Shown here: piece by piece, positions 1-11,425 of the stretch
Layout: each line of letters begins with the position of its first letter
Position numbering within the stretch: the stretch's first letter is position 1
Assembly (NCBI GenBank): GCA_020543525.1
Contig: JAHYIO010000031.1
Location: 62,001 to 126,000, forward strand
Direction: 5' to 3'
DNA: 64,000 nt
Source of the DNA: Coriolopsis trogii
Taxonomy: Eukaryota; Basidiomycota; Agaricomycetes; Polyporales; Polyporaceae
Notes under the pieces: model-generated
What the model was told of the DNA's origin: nothing
What the model saw: the letters and a program-made list of their open reading frames with translations, nothing else
The model's database searches: none
Translations under genes and position numbers: made by a program

Positions 1-582
1 GTTTGTGTTTGCGTTCTCTGCTAGACGACGAATCATAGTCGACCCTGCTTCCTGATTTCGGAGGATGGTCGCCGTATACTACTTGCCTCCCCGATAGAGC
101 ACCTCTTTGTGCTCTCGTTATTTACTCGCCAAGCGGATGCAGACCACCATCTCGTCCTGAGGTACTTCATGTCCCAACCGTGGACCATGCCTTGAGCGGC
201 ACCGGTAATCCACGTCCCGCATACTACTTGGCAGACTGTCACTGGCACCGTTGACGGCGCCGGGCAGGAGTTCTGCCATTGTAAGAGCCAACGTCGCTAG
301 GGGAAATGGGCTGCGCGGCTACAATTCTTTCGCTGTGACCGTCTGCTGTGTGTTATTGTGTGTGTGCAGTGCATCGCGCGGTACCAATTGCAAGTTCAAG
401 TCAACCTGTAGGCGCACGAATACATCGCGGGCGTGGGAACTCAGCGGACCACGTCGCGCCTTGGGCGCTGTGTCCGAAACCACTCTCAACCACGACCGTC
501 GACCTCAAAAGAATGCGGGTGCGCCCTGATCTGAACGTGTTCCATTCGCCCTCTCACAAGTCTGTATTCCCAGTTCGGTACC
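1..582. other. Left-edge non-coding stretch
   Basis: No supported gene. Open frames here are short and overlap on both strands without recognisable motifs. The last 100 bases or so probably hold the promoter and leader of the gene that starts at 583. No clear TATA box was seen. Confidence 0.4.
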
Positions 583-1890
583 ATGTTTACACATCGTACA
601 CCATCCTGGCGAGCTCTGTTAGGTCGCCGTCGCAGCACGGTCGTGACAGGATCTCGACTCAGGCTCGGCCGTCTGTCGTTTGGCGGCAGCGGATCCATCG
701 CTCCGGAACGAGGCTACGCGCATACGCCAACTGCGGCTGATGCTAACAAGCCTACAGACAGTGACAACGCAGACCGCCCACCCACTAGAGACGGAGTGGA
801 AGCTGAGAAGAGACGTCGGATCGTCACCTACAGAATCACTACACTCGATCCCGCGAAGCTGGTCCGAGAGGACTATATCGACACAACAACAGAGGCGGAC
901 ATCCCTGCCTACCGCATCAGACCTGCCGACCCCAACGTGAGCCGCGGGAGCGTACTGATCCAAGCGGGCACATCGACCGGGCTGAGTGGGTTCGGACATG
1001 GGTCCCCCCACGGCTTTCTCTACTTCCATTCAAACCCGAACCAACCTCCTCTCGCTGGTGCCGTCCGGTTCCGGGTGACCGCGTCCGACGATCCGTCCAG
1101 CTTCGCAGCGGGCCACGACTACCTCACCGCTCACGGCGTTCCCTGGTCGATCCCGCTCCCGGCCGTCGCATCCCTACGTGCGTTCGCAGCCGTCCGCTCC
1201 CTCCTCCGCCACGACGGCCTCGTCTCGGACGCCCTCATGCAGCTCGCGGCCCGGCGTCGTGACAGGCTCACGGTCCACGGCGACCAAGGCCCGACTGTAT
1301 TCACGACGAGCGTGCATGCCTTCCGCCAGCCGTTTGCCCTCCAGATGCACGATCCCACCTCTGCTTTTGCGCTCATCGGCGCGGACACGGTGGACCGGTA
1401 CGAAACGAACAAGATGACCGCCATCCGGGTCGTCGTTCAGGTGCCGGGAGGCGGCCCCGGCTCCTCTGATATCTTCTACTCGACGCCGTTCGCAGGTACG
1501 TACGCACCTGTCTGTTGCGCCATCTCGCACTCGTACCGTATACCGACGATGGCCGGCACAGGTACCGCGCTCTGCTGCTTTGAACGCTCGAGACTCAGGG
1601 AGCATTCGGGGAGGCGCGTCGTCGTCGTCCGCGTCCTCCGCTTCCTAACATCCGACCCGCTGCGCCTGAACCCGTCCTACCGAGGGCCGGCGTGCCCCAG
1701 ACAGCTCCTGCCGCGTGAAGGGGAGCTGCTGATGCGCCGGCTGAGCGGCCGGCAGTCCAAGACCTCCAAGAAGAAGGTCGAGCCGTGGTCGAAGGACGTC
1801 GACAAGGCGCCCCGGCCCAGGTTGACGCATCCGCTCAGCGTCCTGTTCGAGAACGAGGACGTGTATGGGCCGTATACGGCCGACTCTTGA
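583..1890 (+). CDS. Hypothetical protein, basic N-terminus, possibly mitochondrial
   Basis: I do not recognise the family. The frame runs 435 codons from the ATG at 583. The first 30 or so residues are rich in Arg, Ser and Leu with almost no acidic residues, which fits a mitochondrial targeting segment (inference). The middle, about residues 80-305, looks like one folded domain with alternating hydrophobic strands. A likely intron lies at 1496-1561 (GTACGT to CACAG, 66 nt). It is a multiple of three without stops, so spliced and unspliced forms both stay in frame; spliced, the product is about 413 aa. The C-terminal 90 residues are Arg/Lys-rich and probably disordered. It ends with TGA at 1888-1890. 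The downstream gene is convergent. Confidence 0.6.
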   Translation: MFTHRTPSWRALLGRRRSTVVTGSRLRLGRLSFGGSGSIAPERGYAHTPTAADANKPTDSDNADRPPTRDGVEAEKRRRIVTYRITTLDPAKLVREDYIDTTTEADIPAYRIRPADPNVSRGSVLIQAGTSTGLSGFGHGSPHGFLYFHSNPNQPPLAGAVRFRVTASDDPSSFAAGHDYLTAHGVPWSIPLPAVASLRAFAAVRSLLRHDGLVSDALMQLAARRRDRLTVHGDQGPTVFTTSVHAFRQPFALQMHDPTSAFALIGADTVDRYETNKMTAIRVVVQVPGGGPGSSDIFYSTPFAGTYAPVCCAISHSYRIPTMAGTGTALCCFERSRLREHSGRRVVVVRVLRFLTSDPLRLNPSYRGPACPRQLLPREGELLMRRLSGRQSKTSKKKVEPWSKDVDKAPRPRLTHPLSVLFENEDVYGPYTADS

Positions 1891-2755
1891 CGCGGGGTCG
1901 TAGGTGTCGCGCCGCGAGAGGGCAAGGACAGCGCTGCGTTCCGTTCGTCCGCTTGTGATCTGCCCGGGAAGACGAACGTGTACTAACAGTGCCTGTCTGC
2001 AAACATCCCGGCTTTCTTCTCTCTTCCGAGGGACGGCGGTGACGATCGTCTATGTATATGACCAGCCGCGTATGCCAGTCCGAGGCCCCGGCGGTCCCCA
2101 CTGGCACCGAGGGCAATGGCATTGATCTGCGCCGGCACGCCATGGACATCCGCTCTGGCTACTGGCTCACTCGCAGTCTCGCTAGACTCTAGGGTAAGCA
2201 GACGTCCAACGACCGACGTGCGCCGCGAGTCCGCTCGACACTTCCCCAGCGGACTGTCACCAGGAGCGCGCCGAGTTCGAGTCCTCTGGACAAGCGCTGG
2301 CGGCGCGTCCAGTCACGGTACCCGTCAAACGCACCGGGAGCGTGCGCTTCGAGGTTGTACGACGCCGATGGGCCATCGCACACGTCGTCTGGGCACTCGG
2401 CGAGGCGCGACTGAGACTCGGACTCGGACGGTGCCAGTGGACAAAGCTCCCGGCCCGCGGAGGACGAAGTGTGCGACCTGCGCAAAGGACGATGCAGAGG
2501 AGGGATCATGCGGCGGCGACGTGCCAGTGGTCCGAGCCGCGGTTCGTACTCGCGCATGAGGCACGTGAGTCGCTCTGTTTTGCGGCCGCGGTCGGCCTTG
2601 AGGTGTAGGTCAGTGGTGCACGCGGAGGCGAGAGGGTCAGGTTCATGATCGTGCGGATACCCAACGAGACAGAGTAGGACTGGACGCGGGGAGCGTGTAG
2701 AGTAAAACGCTGTACAGTATACCTGGTACGTGCGCGCGGTGGACGTCACGAACCG
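1891..2755. other. Intergenic, convergent 3' regions
   Basis: This lies between two convergent genes. A 186-codon open frame on the minus strand (2189-2749) sits just past the stop of the TsaD-like gene. It has no family motif and looks like a by-product of high GC. I see no RNA gene or repeat. Confidence 0.4.
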
Positions 2756-4187
2756 TCAGAGGGAAATCGAGTGTGCGGACGACGACGGCGGCGGCGGCGG
2801 CGACTCGAGCTCTTCGAGGCTCCATTTTGGACGGGACTCGATCGAGTAGTCGTCCGTGTCGCCTGCAAGGAACCTGTGCATGGACGCCCAGGCGATCATC
2901 GCCGCGTTGTCTGCCAACAGCGCGGGTAAGGAGACATACCGAGGGGTGTGCGGGCGTACACTTACCTGTACAGAGATGCGGAGGCGGAAAGACGAGCGAG
3001 ATGGGCCTGTCGGGGCTTTCTGCCTCCAGACACGCTCTTAGCCTGGTCGTGAAACGGTAGAGTTAGCGGCATCACGGATGAGGAGGAGCCTGGGGAGGGA
3101 GACGGACCGCGCGCGGAGAAAGGCGTTGCTCGCGACGCCGCCGCTGACGACGAGGGAGCGGACGGGGATGGCTTGCTGGGCGCAGGCGCGGAGGGCGAGG
3201 ACGAGCTTGTCCTCGAGCTGGGCGACGGCGGCGCGCTGGAAGCTGCGGGCGAGGCCGAGCTTGAGGCGGTCGTCGATGGTGCCCCTGCGGGCGTCGAGGA
3301 CGCGCTCGACGGAGGAGTGGAGGGAGGAGAAGGAGAAGGCTAGGCGGCCGCGCATGGGGGTGGGCATGCGCACGTCGGGCACGTCCGGGTCTGTGTCTGC
3401 GTTTGTGCAGAAGTGCTCGAGGGCGGCGCCGGGTGCGCGGTCTGCGTAGGGGATGCGGAGGAGCTTGGCGACCTTGTCGAAGGCGTTGCCGATGCTGGAG
3501 TCGAGGGTGGTGGCGAGGATGCGGAAGGAGGTGGGGGAGGCGGCGAGGAGGAGGAGGGTGTGGCCGCCGGAGACGAGGAGGGTGAGGAAGGGGAATGCGG
3601 GGAGGTCGGAGGGCGGGGAGGTGAGGAAGGGGGTTAGGGCGTGGGCTTGCATGTGGTGTACGCCGACGAGGGGCTTGTTGGAGGCGGCGGCGAGGGAGCG
3701 GGCGGCGTTTCCGCATACGCTGAGGCAGCCGGGGATGCCTGCGGGCGGTGAGCGACGCGCGGAGTGGGTAGGGAGTGGGCGCACCTGGGCCGCGGGTGAA
3801 GGCGATGCCGTCAATGTCGTTCAGCGTGAGGGCGGCGTCAGCGAGCGCGGTGCGGACAGCTGTCGGCTGGGTCGGGTGAGGAGCGGAAGAGATTGAGACG
3901 AGGGAGGACTTGCCATGTTGCGCTGGTGGGCGTGAATGGCGACAAAGGGGTGGATGCCGCCATACTGCTCGAGACTGAGGCGGCGGTCAACGCGCGCGAG
4001 GGGAAGAGAGGGAGGAGACGGACCTGGCCTGCTGGCACATGACGACGTTGGAGAGGATGCGGCGGTCAGAGTCGACGACGGCGGCGCAGGAGTCGTCGGC
4101 CGAGGACTCGAGTGCGAGGACGGTCAGTCGTCGCGCATGGCAGACGGGCGAGCGGAGGAGACGAGGGCGAGGACGGCGGAGGAGCAT
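2756..4187 (-). CDS. QRI7: Mitochondrial tRNA N6-adenosine threonylcarbamoyltransferase (TsaD/Qri7/OSGEPL1 family)
   Basis: Transfers the threonylcarbamoyl group to A37 of ANN-decoding tRNAs (t6A); the fungal Qri7 branch acts in mitochondria. About 400 aa after splicing. The N-terminus is Arg-rich (MLLRRPRPRLLRSP), as expected of a targeting peptide, followed by LALESSADDSC (nucleotide-binding loop). The metal-binding HMQAH, the LLVSGGHT loop, LVVSGGVASN and the C-terminal LCTDNAAMIAW block are all present. Five introns are needed. The second, 3867-3913, is GC-AG (GCAAGT donor, 47 nt). Another removes about 65 nt just after SNAFLRA, which rejoins the conserved C-terminal block. The start is the first ATG (4187). 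It is divergent from the HbrB-like gene with 134 bp between the two ATGs. Family assignment is firm; mitochondrial location is inferred. Confidence 0.9.
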
Positions 4188-4321
4188 GGACGGCGGACGC
4201 AGACACGGTGCGCACGCGCTGGATGCGGCCCTGCGGTGATATGCGGGCGTAGTGCCCACGGTGCCCACGCTGGCCTGCGCGTCTGGGACGTCGTTGAGCC
4301 CGACGCTGACGAGGCTGGAGA
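4188..4321. promoter_or_regulatory. Compact bidirectional promoter region
   Basis: Only 134 bp separate the divergent start codons of the TsaD-like and HbrB-like genes, so both 5' leaders and core promoters must share or overlap this stretch. No TATA box is evident. Confidence 0.45.
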
Positions 4322-6791
4322 ATGTCGGGCCGCTCCGCGCACGTCCGACGGTTCTCCAACGACGGCCGGCGGCGGTCGTCGTCGCACGGGGATGCCACGC
4401 CCCGCATTCCCGCGCCCAACGGCCTCCTCCACCCAGACGACATCCCGCCCCTCCCGACCGTCGCCGTCTCCCACTCGCCCTCGTCCTCTGCGCTCCCTTC
4501 GTTGACGACGTCTGGCACGACACTCGCCCCCTCTGCACCTGAGCACGCCGGGCTGAAGCGGCTCGGATTCCTGGGCGACATGCTCCAATTGTCCTCCGCG
4601 GGGCTCCTCGCCGCCTCGACCTCGCATCCGCCATCAGCTGCATCATCGGCCACGCAGCGCTCAGCGACGACGCCCATCCCGGCGGGCCTGCTCCCCGCTC
4701 GCTCTCACTCCCGCCTCGACTCTGCCCGCGACGGCGCACACTCTCCTGCTCCCTCGATGACTGCTCCCGCCAGCCAGGCCAACAAAGGCCACATCTCTCC
4801 CTCCAAGGTGTGTCCGCACGATGTTCATCGCCGCTCATCTCCTCGCCTCGACCTCGTCTCACGCGTCCCCATCCAGACCTCGTCCACGCGAACATACGAA
4901 CACAAGCTCGTCTCCCGCGAAATGCACCGCCTGGGCACCCTCGCCCATCTCCCCTCTCTCGCTCCCTCTCTCTCCGCTGCCACCGCCCAGTCCGCCCTCA
5001 TCGGCATGGCCCCCGCCTCTGCTCCCAACATCTCCGCCGCCTTGAACGGCGAGGCCCCGTGGCAGTCCCTCAACGTCCTCGTCCTGCCCTTGTTCAACAG
5101 CGAGCCGCTCAGATGCCCCATGTACGTTCTCTCTGCCGTTGTCTCTCGCATACTCACGCTCGGTATCACACGCACAGAGAAGACCTCAATCAACTCGTCA
5201 GAAAGCACATCTCCGCCGTCGTGTCCGCCGCGCCCGGCAAGGCCGTCGCCACCCTCGAAAACGACACCTACGACCTCATCGCCGCCGGCATGGTCACCCT
5301 CAACTCCCGTCTGCTCGGCGTCGACGACGACAAGCTCATCCCGCGCGTCGTCGACCTCTGGCACTTTTTCTGGACCCAAGTCCTGCCCTACCTCGAAGGC
5401 GTAAGTCTTTCCATCCTCCCACCACACGCACCCACTCACCCCATCCTCCGAAAAGTCCCTCCTCCCGCTCCAAACGGACCCGATCCTCTCCTCGCTCTAC
5501 CGCCTGCCCAAGTCCCACCGCCCCTCGTCCCCGACGTCGACCCAGAACGGCAAAGGCGCAGGCCCGTCGTCCACCGCCCAGCAGCCGATCGACGTCCGCG
5601 CGCTCGCCCTCGTCTCCTTCCGCGACCGCGTCATCCTCCCGCTCTTCTCCAAGCTCCACACCCGCCTCACCACCTCCAAGGACGAGAGCGCGAGCGCGCC
5701 CGGGCCAGACGGCCAGCACGCCCGCCTCCACCACATGTGCGCGTCCGCCTCTCGTTTCTTCCTCACATGCTGACACGGCCGACAGGCTCCTCGTGCTCGT
5801 CTCCCAGCGCTCCCAGCGGCTCGCCCCGCTCTCCCTCACCGCCGCGCCCCCGCAGCCGACCCAGGGCGAAGCAGCGATCACCCGCCTCCTCCGCGCCCTC
5901 CACGCCCCGCTCGCCTCCGCCGCGGGCCGACAGCGCACCGCGACGGGCGGCGCGTCGACGCTCGTCGGCGCAGGCGGCGCGCCCTCCTTCCTGTCCGCAG
6001 GCTTGCCTCGCGACCGACGGGGCCGCATCGCGCAAAAGGCCGAGGTCGGGTTCGCCCACGCGCATGGGAGCGCCTCGGTCGAAAGGCGCGGGGCGGGCGC
6101 GGGTGGGGCAGCGGGCGCGGGGAGGCACCGGTGGCGGTCGATGGAGGCCGAGTACGAGGACGGGCGGGACGGCTCGGGTGCGTACAGCTGGGAAGGGGAC
6201 GGCCGGATCGCGGGCGCGGGCGTCTGGGGGACTCGGAGGGGCGGGAGGAGGAGCTGGGACGAGGCGGGGGCGGACACGCCGCGCGTGGGGGCGACGTTTG
6301 CGGACCCGGCGCGGGAGAGGGACCAGGAGCTGCTCGAGAGCTTGAGGTGCGTGGGCGTGTCTGTGGGCGCTCGGCGTCGGCGTGTCTCTCGTGGGCTGTG
6401 GGCTGGGCTGACTTGGTGCGAGCAGGAGTCCGGACCCGGAGGACTCGGCGCGGATGCGGATGCGTGGGTGGGGGCTCCGTCCTGCGTCGCGGCAGGACGG
6501 GGCGGACGAGGACGGGTTCGAGGGAGACGAGGAGGTGGAGGCGGAGGCGGAGGCGGAGGACGAGGAGGAGCACGGGTTCGGGCCGTACAGCGTGCACGTC
6601 CACGAGGACATGGACTGGGACGAGGCTCAGGTGCGTGATCTGTCTCGCTCGGCGCGCTTCGTTCGAGCTCGCTGCTTACGCTGCGCGATGGTCGTATGCA
6701 GGCGGTGTTGGAGCACATGGTCGGCTTGCGGAACGAGGAGAACGCCGCGGCGGGCAGGCGTGCACAGGTGATCCATGAAGGGTACATGTGA
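4322..6791 (+). CDS. HbrB-like TORC2 subunit (Bit61/PROTOR family)
   Basis: A subunit of TOR complex 2, which controls actin, membrane stress and AGC kinases; the family is named after the Aspergillus hyperbranching gene hbrB. About 730 aa from six exons. The N-terminal 180 residues are Ser/Pro/Ala-rich and disordered. The HbrB domain follows: PWQSLNVLVLPLFNSEPLR, then across a phase-2 intron IEDLNQLVRKHI, then DLIAAGMVTLN, LWHFFWTQVLPYLEG, LPLQTDPILSSLYRLP and a predicted helical end VLVSQRSQRL. A glycine/arginine-rich linker and an acidic stretch precede the tail AVLEHMVGLRNEENAA. The five introns keep frame. The stop is TGA at 6789-6791. The domain call is strong; direct TORC2 membership is from family knowledge. 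Confidence 0.85.
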
Positions 6792-8116
6792 GCGGCGGGG
6801 TGCGTCTGTCCGTCATGCCCCGCCCGGGTCTCGTTCTCGGTCTTGTATTTATATCTGTGTCTGTGTAGCTGTAGATGCGCTATCGTTTCTCTCACTCGCT
6901 CGTCTTGATCTGTCTGCCCGGGGAACGACTCTCGTTGGGTGGAATTGCCCAAGCTCAAGGCTGCCTGGACATACACGGGCGAAGCTCATGAAATACCACT
7001 GACTCTGGCCCAGGCTGCCCAGTCGCATTGATCCGCCCAGCCAACGTATTGACCGTCTACACGTCGCTCTTCCGTGACGGCCGTCGATTCTCGGTCGTAG
7101 CCCACTCTCGAGCTCGTGGGACACCTACGTACGTACCAGCCAGTGGGGGCTGTTTGGGATGTGTGTGGTAGCACAGGAAGCCGCTTGGGTAGCCATCGTG
7201 ACTTGAGGCCTAGGATCGTTTGGTTGCTGAAGAAGTAAGCTGATGGGGACATAGTGTCTAGTCCGATGGTACCCGACTCCACTAGCACTTGGAGGATGTA
7301 TAGCAAGCTTGATGAGTATCTTGTAAGATGTCTTGGTCGCGTCCAAGTGATCCGCTGACGACAGCCTAGTTTGGCCGGATAGAGCGTAGAAATCTCGTGA
7401 ACGATACCAGCATGATATGTGAACGCATGTGGGCTGTTTGCATAGCCTCGTCGCAGTATCACAAGATAGCCACGGTTTCGGAAGCTTCAAGTGCCATAGT
7501 TGCATAGACGAATTGATCCGCGACACTCTGGCCAACGGTGTCTGCTTCTTGCAACTCGGACTCGGACGTCGCAGGCCGTACTGTGCATAATGCTGGAGAG
7601 CTGGAATCATCGTCGTCCAACGCCTATCATTGTTCGGTCACTGAGCACCACTCGAAAGGATTTGCAGTTTCGTATCTGGGATGGTAGCGGATGGATGTGG
7701 ACCAAGTTGACTGAATCTCCTCGGGCGACGTGAGACTTACATACACATTCCCATACTGGGTCGTCTCTCTGCTCGGAAGGTTGATATGAACGCAATGTTC
7801 CGCGACGCGATGGCGAATAGCGTGCGCTCTGACATCGTAGACAGTGTTTAGCAGTACAATGCAAAGCTGGAATCATGGTCGCCGAAGCATCCTATCATTG
7901 CAGAGTACCAGTCGAGCGAAATAGAATCTACCCACGCTTGAGGCGAAGTGGCGGATGGATCCGAGACTTCAAGGTGTCTGTATTCGAACGACTTCGTAGC
8001 GATTCGGCGTGTGACAATCAATATACTCGTACATTAAGCAACAGCATACCAAGACAAGTAGGGTTACACGACGGATCCAAATCCCAGCAAACAGACGGAC
8101 GGACGACGAACCCCGC
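6792..8116. other. Intergenic stretch with two diverged direct copies of a short unit
   Basis: No gene is supported. Around 7510-7620 and 7790-7900 there are two related segments in the same orientation. Both contain the word GCTGGAATCAT, followed 16-17 bp later by CCTATCATTG, and both are preceded by a similar CGCGAC segment. On the minus strand the intervening DNA holds an open frame of about 75 codons with protein-like composition but no start codon or known motif. This may be a decayed tandem gene or an old element. Confidence 0.3.
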
Positions 8117-8678
8117 TCAGAGCTCCCCCTGACTCTCGAGATACTCCTTCGCGTGCTCTTTCGCCTGCTCAGACACGTTCGGATCTGCACACGGCCGTCA
8201 GCAATTCATGCAGAACACACAGGCCGAGGACTACTCACTGTGCAAGGCCGCCTTGTATCCAGCGTTCACCCGCGTCTGGTGCAGGTCCTCGCCCGCGGTC
8301 GAGCCCTCCAGGACCTCCCGCGCGTGCTCCTTGGCCTCCGCGCTCACATTCGGGTCTACGCTCATCGCATGAGCGAACAATATTCATACAGACTAAAGAA
8401 GGGAAGGAGCGTACTGTGCAGCGCGGCCTTGTACCCGCCCAAGACGCGGTTCGTCTCGTGCCCGTTCGAGTCGACCTGGTGGTGCGAGGGCTGAGGACCG
8501 GTCTCGAGGTGGCTCAGACGCTCCTGGGCGCGCTCCTTGGCCTCCTCGGAGACGTTGGGGTTGTGGATGGCAGCCTTGAGACCGCGGGCGACGTTGTTCT
8601 CTGTTGACATGGGCGGGACGCGTCAGTTGTCCGTGGTCAGAGGACTTTGAATGTTGGGAACGTACCGTGTGCGGACAT
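8117..8678 (-). CDS. Conidiation-specific protein 6 (Con-6) family, three repeats
   Basis: Small hydrophilic Con-6 proteins accumulate in spores and under stress; their biochemical role is unknown. Four exons give about 110 aa: MSAH, ENNVARGLKAAIHNPNVSEE..., then two more copies of the unit (G)YKAALHNPNVSxxAKEHAxExL, ending SQGEL and TGA at 8117-8119. The first intron follows codon 4. The two others fall at exactly the same point of repeats two and three, between ALH and NPNV, in phase 1; repeat one is uninterrupted there. A TATAAT-like motif near 8775 and a CCCCT stress-response-like word near 8765 lie about 90-100 bp upstream (minus-strand sense). The start at 8678 is fixed by the downstream splice. 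Confidence 0.88.
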
Positions 8679-9190
8679 GGTTGTGTAGGTGATATGCGAG
8701 GTGATGAGATGTGGATGGGACGAGGTGCAGTAATTGAGTGAAGTGAGTTTCGTCCAGTCGAGGAAGGGGTGCATTATATCTGCAGCTCGGGCAAGTGACG
8801 TCAAGTGGAAATGCAACGCGGGTGATGGACGACCCCAGGATACTCCACAGTGGGTGTAGACCCACAAAGGAGTCGCAGGCCAGGCGAGAGCGCGAGGTTG
8901 GTCGTTGAGACAGGCGAGCGTACGACAACTCCACGCATTCCACTTTGGGCGGGGTGGACTGACGTCGGTCGCAACAAGCGAGCCCCGCTCGAGTCGCGTC
9001 GAGGCGCACAAAACCCGCAAGCCCAATAATTTCCCAATTTCCCAATACTCCAGTGCAATCACGCGTGGAAAGACCAGCCAGAGCAAAGTCGATTCAGACA
9101 GAGTACGTCACTACACACACACCCAGTCAGCGTCCTTTCAACGGAGACGAAACATAATCCGAGCTCGAGACTCACTCAGCCACATCCAGC
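8679..9190. other. Con-6 promoter and convergent spacer
   Basis: Upstream DNA of the Con-6 gene, with an AT-rich TATA-like site around 8775. No coding region or RNA gene is supported. Minus-strand frames of 85-149 codons overlap one another and lack motifs. Confidence 0.4.
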
Positions 9191-9505
9191 TCACTCCCTG
9201 CTCGCGTCCAGCCCAGCGACCGCATCCTCCAACCGACCCCGCACCTCCTCCAAGCGCGCCCCCTCCCGCTCCACCGCGTCCGAGTGCAACACCTTGAGCG
9301 CCGCCCGCGCCTCTCGTGCAAACTCCACCGAGCGCATCACGCTCTTCTCGACCTCCGAATCCTTGCCGGCATCTGTGGGGGGAGAGGAAGAGGAGGGAGG
9401 GAGGAGAGCGGCCAGGTCAAGATCGGAGGCGCGGATTAGCGCGAGGTCGTGCAGCGTCGCGCCGAGGGGAAGCGGGTGAGTCGCTTTCGACCGCGGAACA
9501 GACAT
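9191..9505 (-). CDS. Small hypothetical protein with coiled-coil-like C-terminus
   Basis: A single open exon of 104 codons from the ATG at 9505. I do not recognise it. The N-terminal half includes ATLHDLALIRASDLDLAALL and a short Ser/Pro linker. From about residue 50 it is rich in Glu, Arg, Ala and Val with heptad-like spacing (SVMRSVEFAREARAALKVL, then VRGRLEDAVAGL), so a helical hairpin or coiled coil is likely. It sits between Con-6 and the Pex-like gene on the same strand. The composition is protein-like, but expression cannot be judged. Confidence 0.5.
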   Translation of the reverse strand: MSVPRSKATHPLPLGATLHDLALIRASDLDLAALLPPSSSSPPTDAGKDSEVEKSVMRSVEFAREARAALKVLHSDAVEREGARLEEVRGRLEDAVAGLDASRE

Positions 9506-9678
9506 CACAGAGGACAAGACGATGGTAACGGAATACGAGTTGGGCCCTCGAGCGTGGATGGACGAAGGCAAGGAGCCACAAGCGCCCACTATGGGTGTAC
9601 CTGCAGAGCGTGTGTGCATGACTCTGCGCTCGTACTATTACATGACATTACAACATAATCAGACCACGATCATGCACA

Positions 9679-11425
9679 TCACGAGTGTCCCGTCGCGCCC
9701 ATGACGGCCGCCTTCAGTCTTTGCTTCAACTTCGACCCTCCCTCGTCCTCGACCGACAACGACGACCGCGGACTCGTCGGCGACTGACGATCCCGCACGT
9801 CTTCAGCCTTGCCTCCAGCCACCTGCGGTTGCGCGACAGCCGGTGGTGGGGGAGGCAGTCCCGCCTGCGTCGGCTCGGGTTGGTGCCCGTCGGGAATCGC
9901 GGACACGGGCTCGTCTCTGCGAATGCCCAGTTCGCCCGGCCCGACGACCTCGACGGTCTCGGTGAGCACCGCGATACGCGTCCACCTCCGATAGCGCGTG
10001 TACTGTGCCCACACAAGCAGTCAGCGACGCCCTCACACGCGAGTGCAGCCACGCACCTTGCCCATGCCGCCCTTGCAGCTCGCGCCCTCCCACTTGTTGT
10101 CCGCGTACACCCACCCGTCCGGGTCCGTGAACGGCTCCTCGTCCTCTGCCGCCTCCCCATGGCCCTCCCCCGCGTCCTCGCTCCCTCCTCGCCGATGCCC
10201 ATGCTCGCCCTGGCCCTCCTCCGCCCCGCCCTCCCTCCTCTCCCCCAGATCCACACTCGGCCCCCGCATCTTCCCCGCCGCCTTCAAGATCCTCCCCGCA
10301 CTCGCCACCGCCGCACTCTCCTCCCTCGCGCTCGGCACAGGCCTCTCCACCCGACTCGTCCCCCCACCCCCCTCCCTCCTCACCACAACGCGCCACTCGG
10401 GTTCCTCCCACCGCCACCGCGCCGTCCGCTTCAGCCGCTGCTTCCCATCGCCCCCCGGCGCGGGCGTGTACGCCGTCGTCGCCGCGGGGAGCGTGAACGC
10501 GCTGGGCGGCGCAGCAGCCTGCTGCGACGCCGAGCACCACGACGGCCGCTCCCCAGGCAACAGCGCCGCCGTCCAGTCCAGGCCCATCCACCACCGCTGG
10601 TTCTCGTAGACCGTGAACAAAAACCGGACGGACGTGCTCGGGCCCGCGCCCGCGCCCAGCGACGACCCGGAGAGCGACGCGAGCTGGGCGTCCGACTGGG
10701 ACTGCGGCGAGAGTGCGATCGGCGGGACGGGCTGGCCCGAGAGCGTGGACCAGGCGCGGTAGACGGCGCGGCGGAAGTAGGCGCTGCGCCAGAGGGCGTT
10801 GCGGAGGACGGCTGCCCATCGGGCGCGCCATATGATGAACCCCGTCCCGGTGAGCGCGACGAGGATGCGCAGGCGGACGGCGTAGGTGAGTGCGAGGTAC
10901 GGGACGTACACCTGTGCGGCAATACGGAGCAGAGTGACCGGCGGTGGGAGCGAGGCGGACTCTGGGGGAGCGGGGAAGGAGGGCAGGAGAGTGTGGATGA
11001 CGGCGAGATCCGCGATGGCTCGCTGGAGGGTGTCCTCGGTGATTGCAGGGGATAATTGCTGGGTTGTGGGGTTGGCGCGGAGACGGAATACAAGTAAAAG
11101 TACAGCGGGTGGCAGGAGGTATCTGACAGCAGCTCAGCACGCAGGTAGGGAATGCGTTGACTGCCATGCGCAAGACGGCACATGGGACGGGATGGGGGAC
11201 ATACCTCAAGCCAATCTCAGGTATCAAGCAGACAGCCCACCAGGAGGCGAGAAAGAGCCAGGACTCTTCCCAAGACGCTTTCCATGCGAGTATTTGGACC
11301 AGACGTCGGACTCTAGCTATGGCAGGGGCAAGTGCGACGAGCGTGGTCGTAAGCGGAGAGGGAAGCGTGTTGAGAAAGTCGACGAGGGGCGCAGAATGGA
11401 GGGTGTGTTCCACTGGTTTAGACAT
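9679..11425 (-). CDS. Peroxisomal membrane protein, Pex24/Pex30-type with dysferlin-like (DysF) motifs
   Basis: Proteins of this family (yeast Pex23/24/28-32) sit in ER or peroxisomal membranes and control peroxisome number and contacts. Three exons give about 535 aa. The N-terminal 110 residues are hydrophobic (LVDFLNTLPSPLTTTLVALA, ESWLFLASWWAVCLIPEIGLR), and exon 2 adds LLPPAVLLLVFRLR and YVPYLALTYAVRLRILVAL, consistent with membrane segments. The DysF-N motif is YENQRWWMGLDWTAALLPGE, the DysF-C motif EPFTDPDGWVYADNKWE then across the last intron YTRYRRWTR. The tail is Pro/Ser-rich. The ATG at 11425 was chosen because the downstream residues match the family start; the frame is open to 11527. 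Family is firm; the exact paralogue is not decidable. Confidence 0.85.

Noticed and set aside
2189..2749. 186-codon minus-strand frame after the TsaD-like gene
   Set aside because: It sits in the 3' region, has Arg/Ser-rich composition and no motif; a frame extension of the GC-rich tail is the simplest reading.
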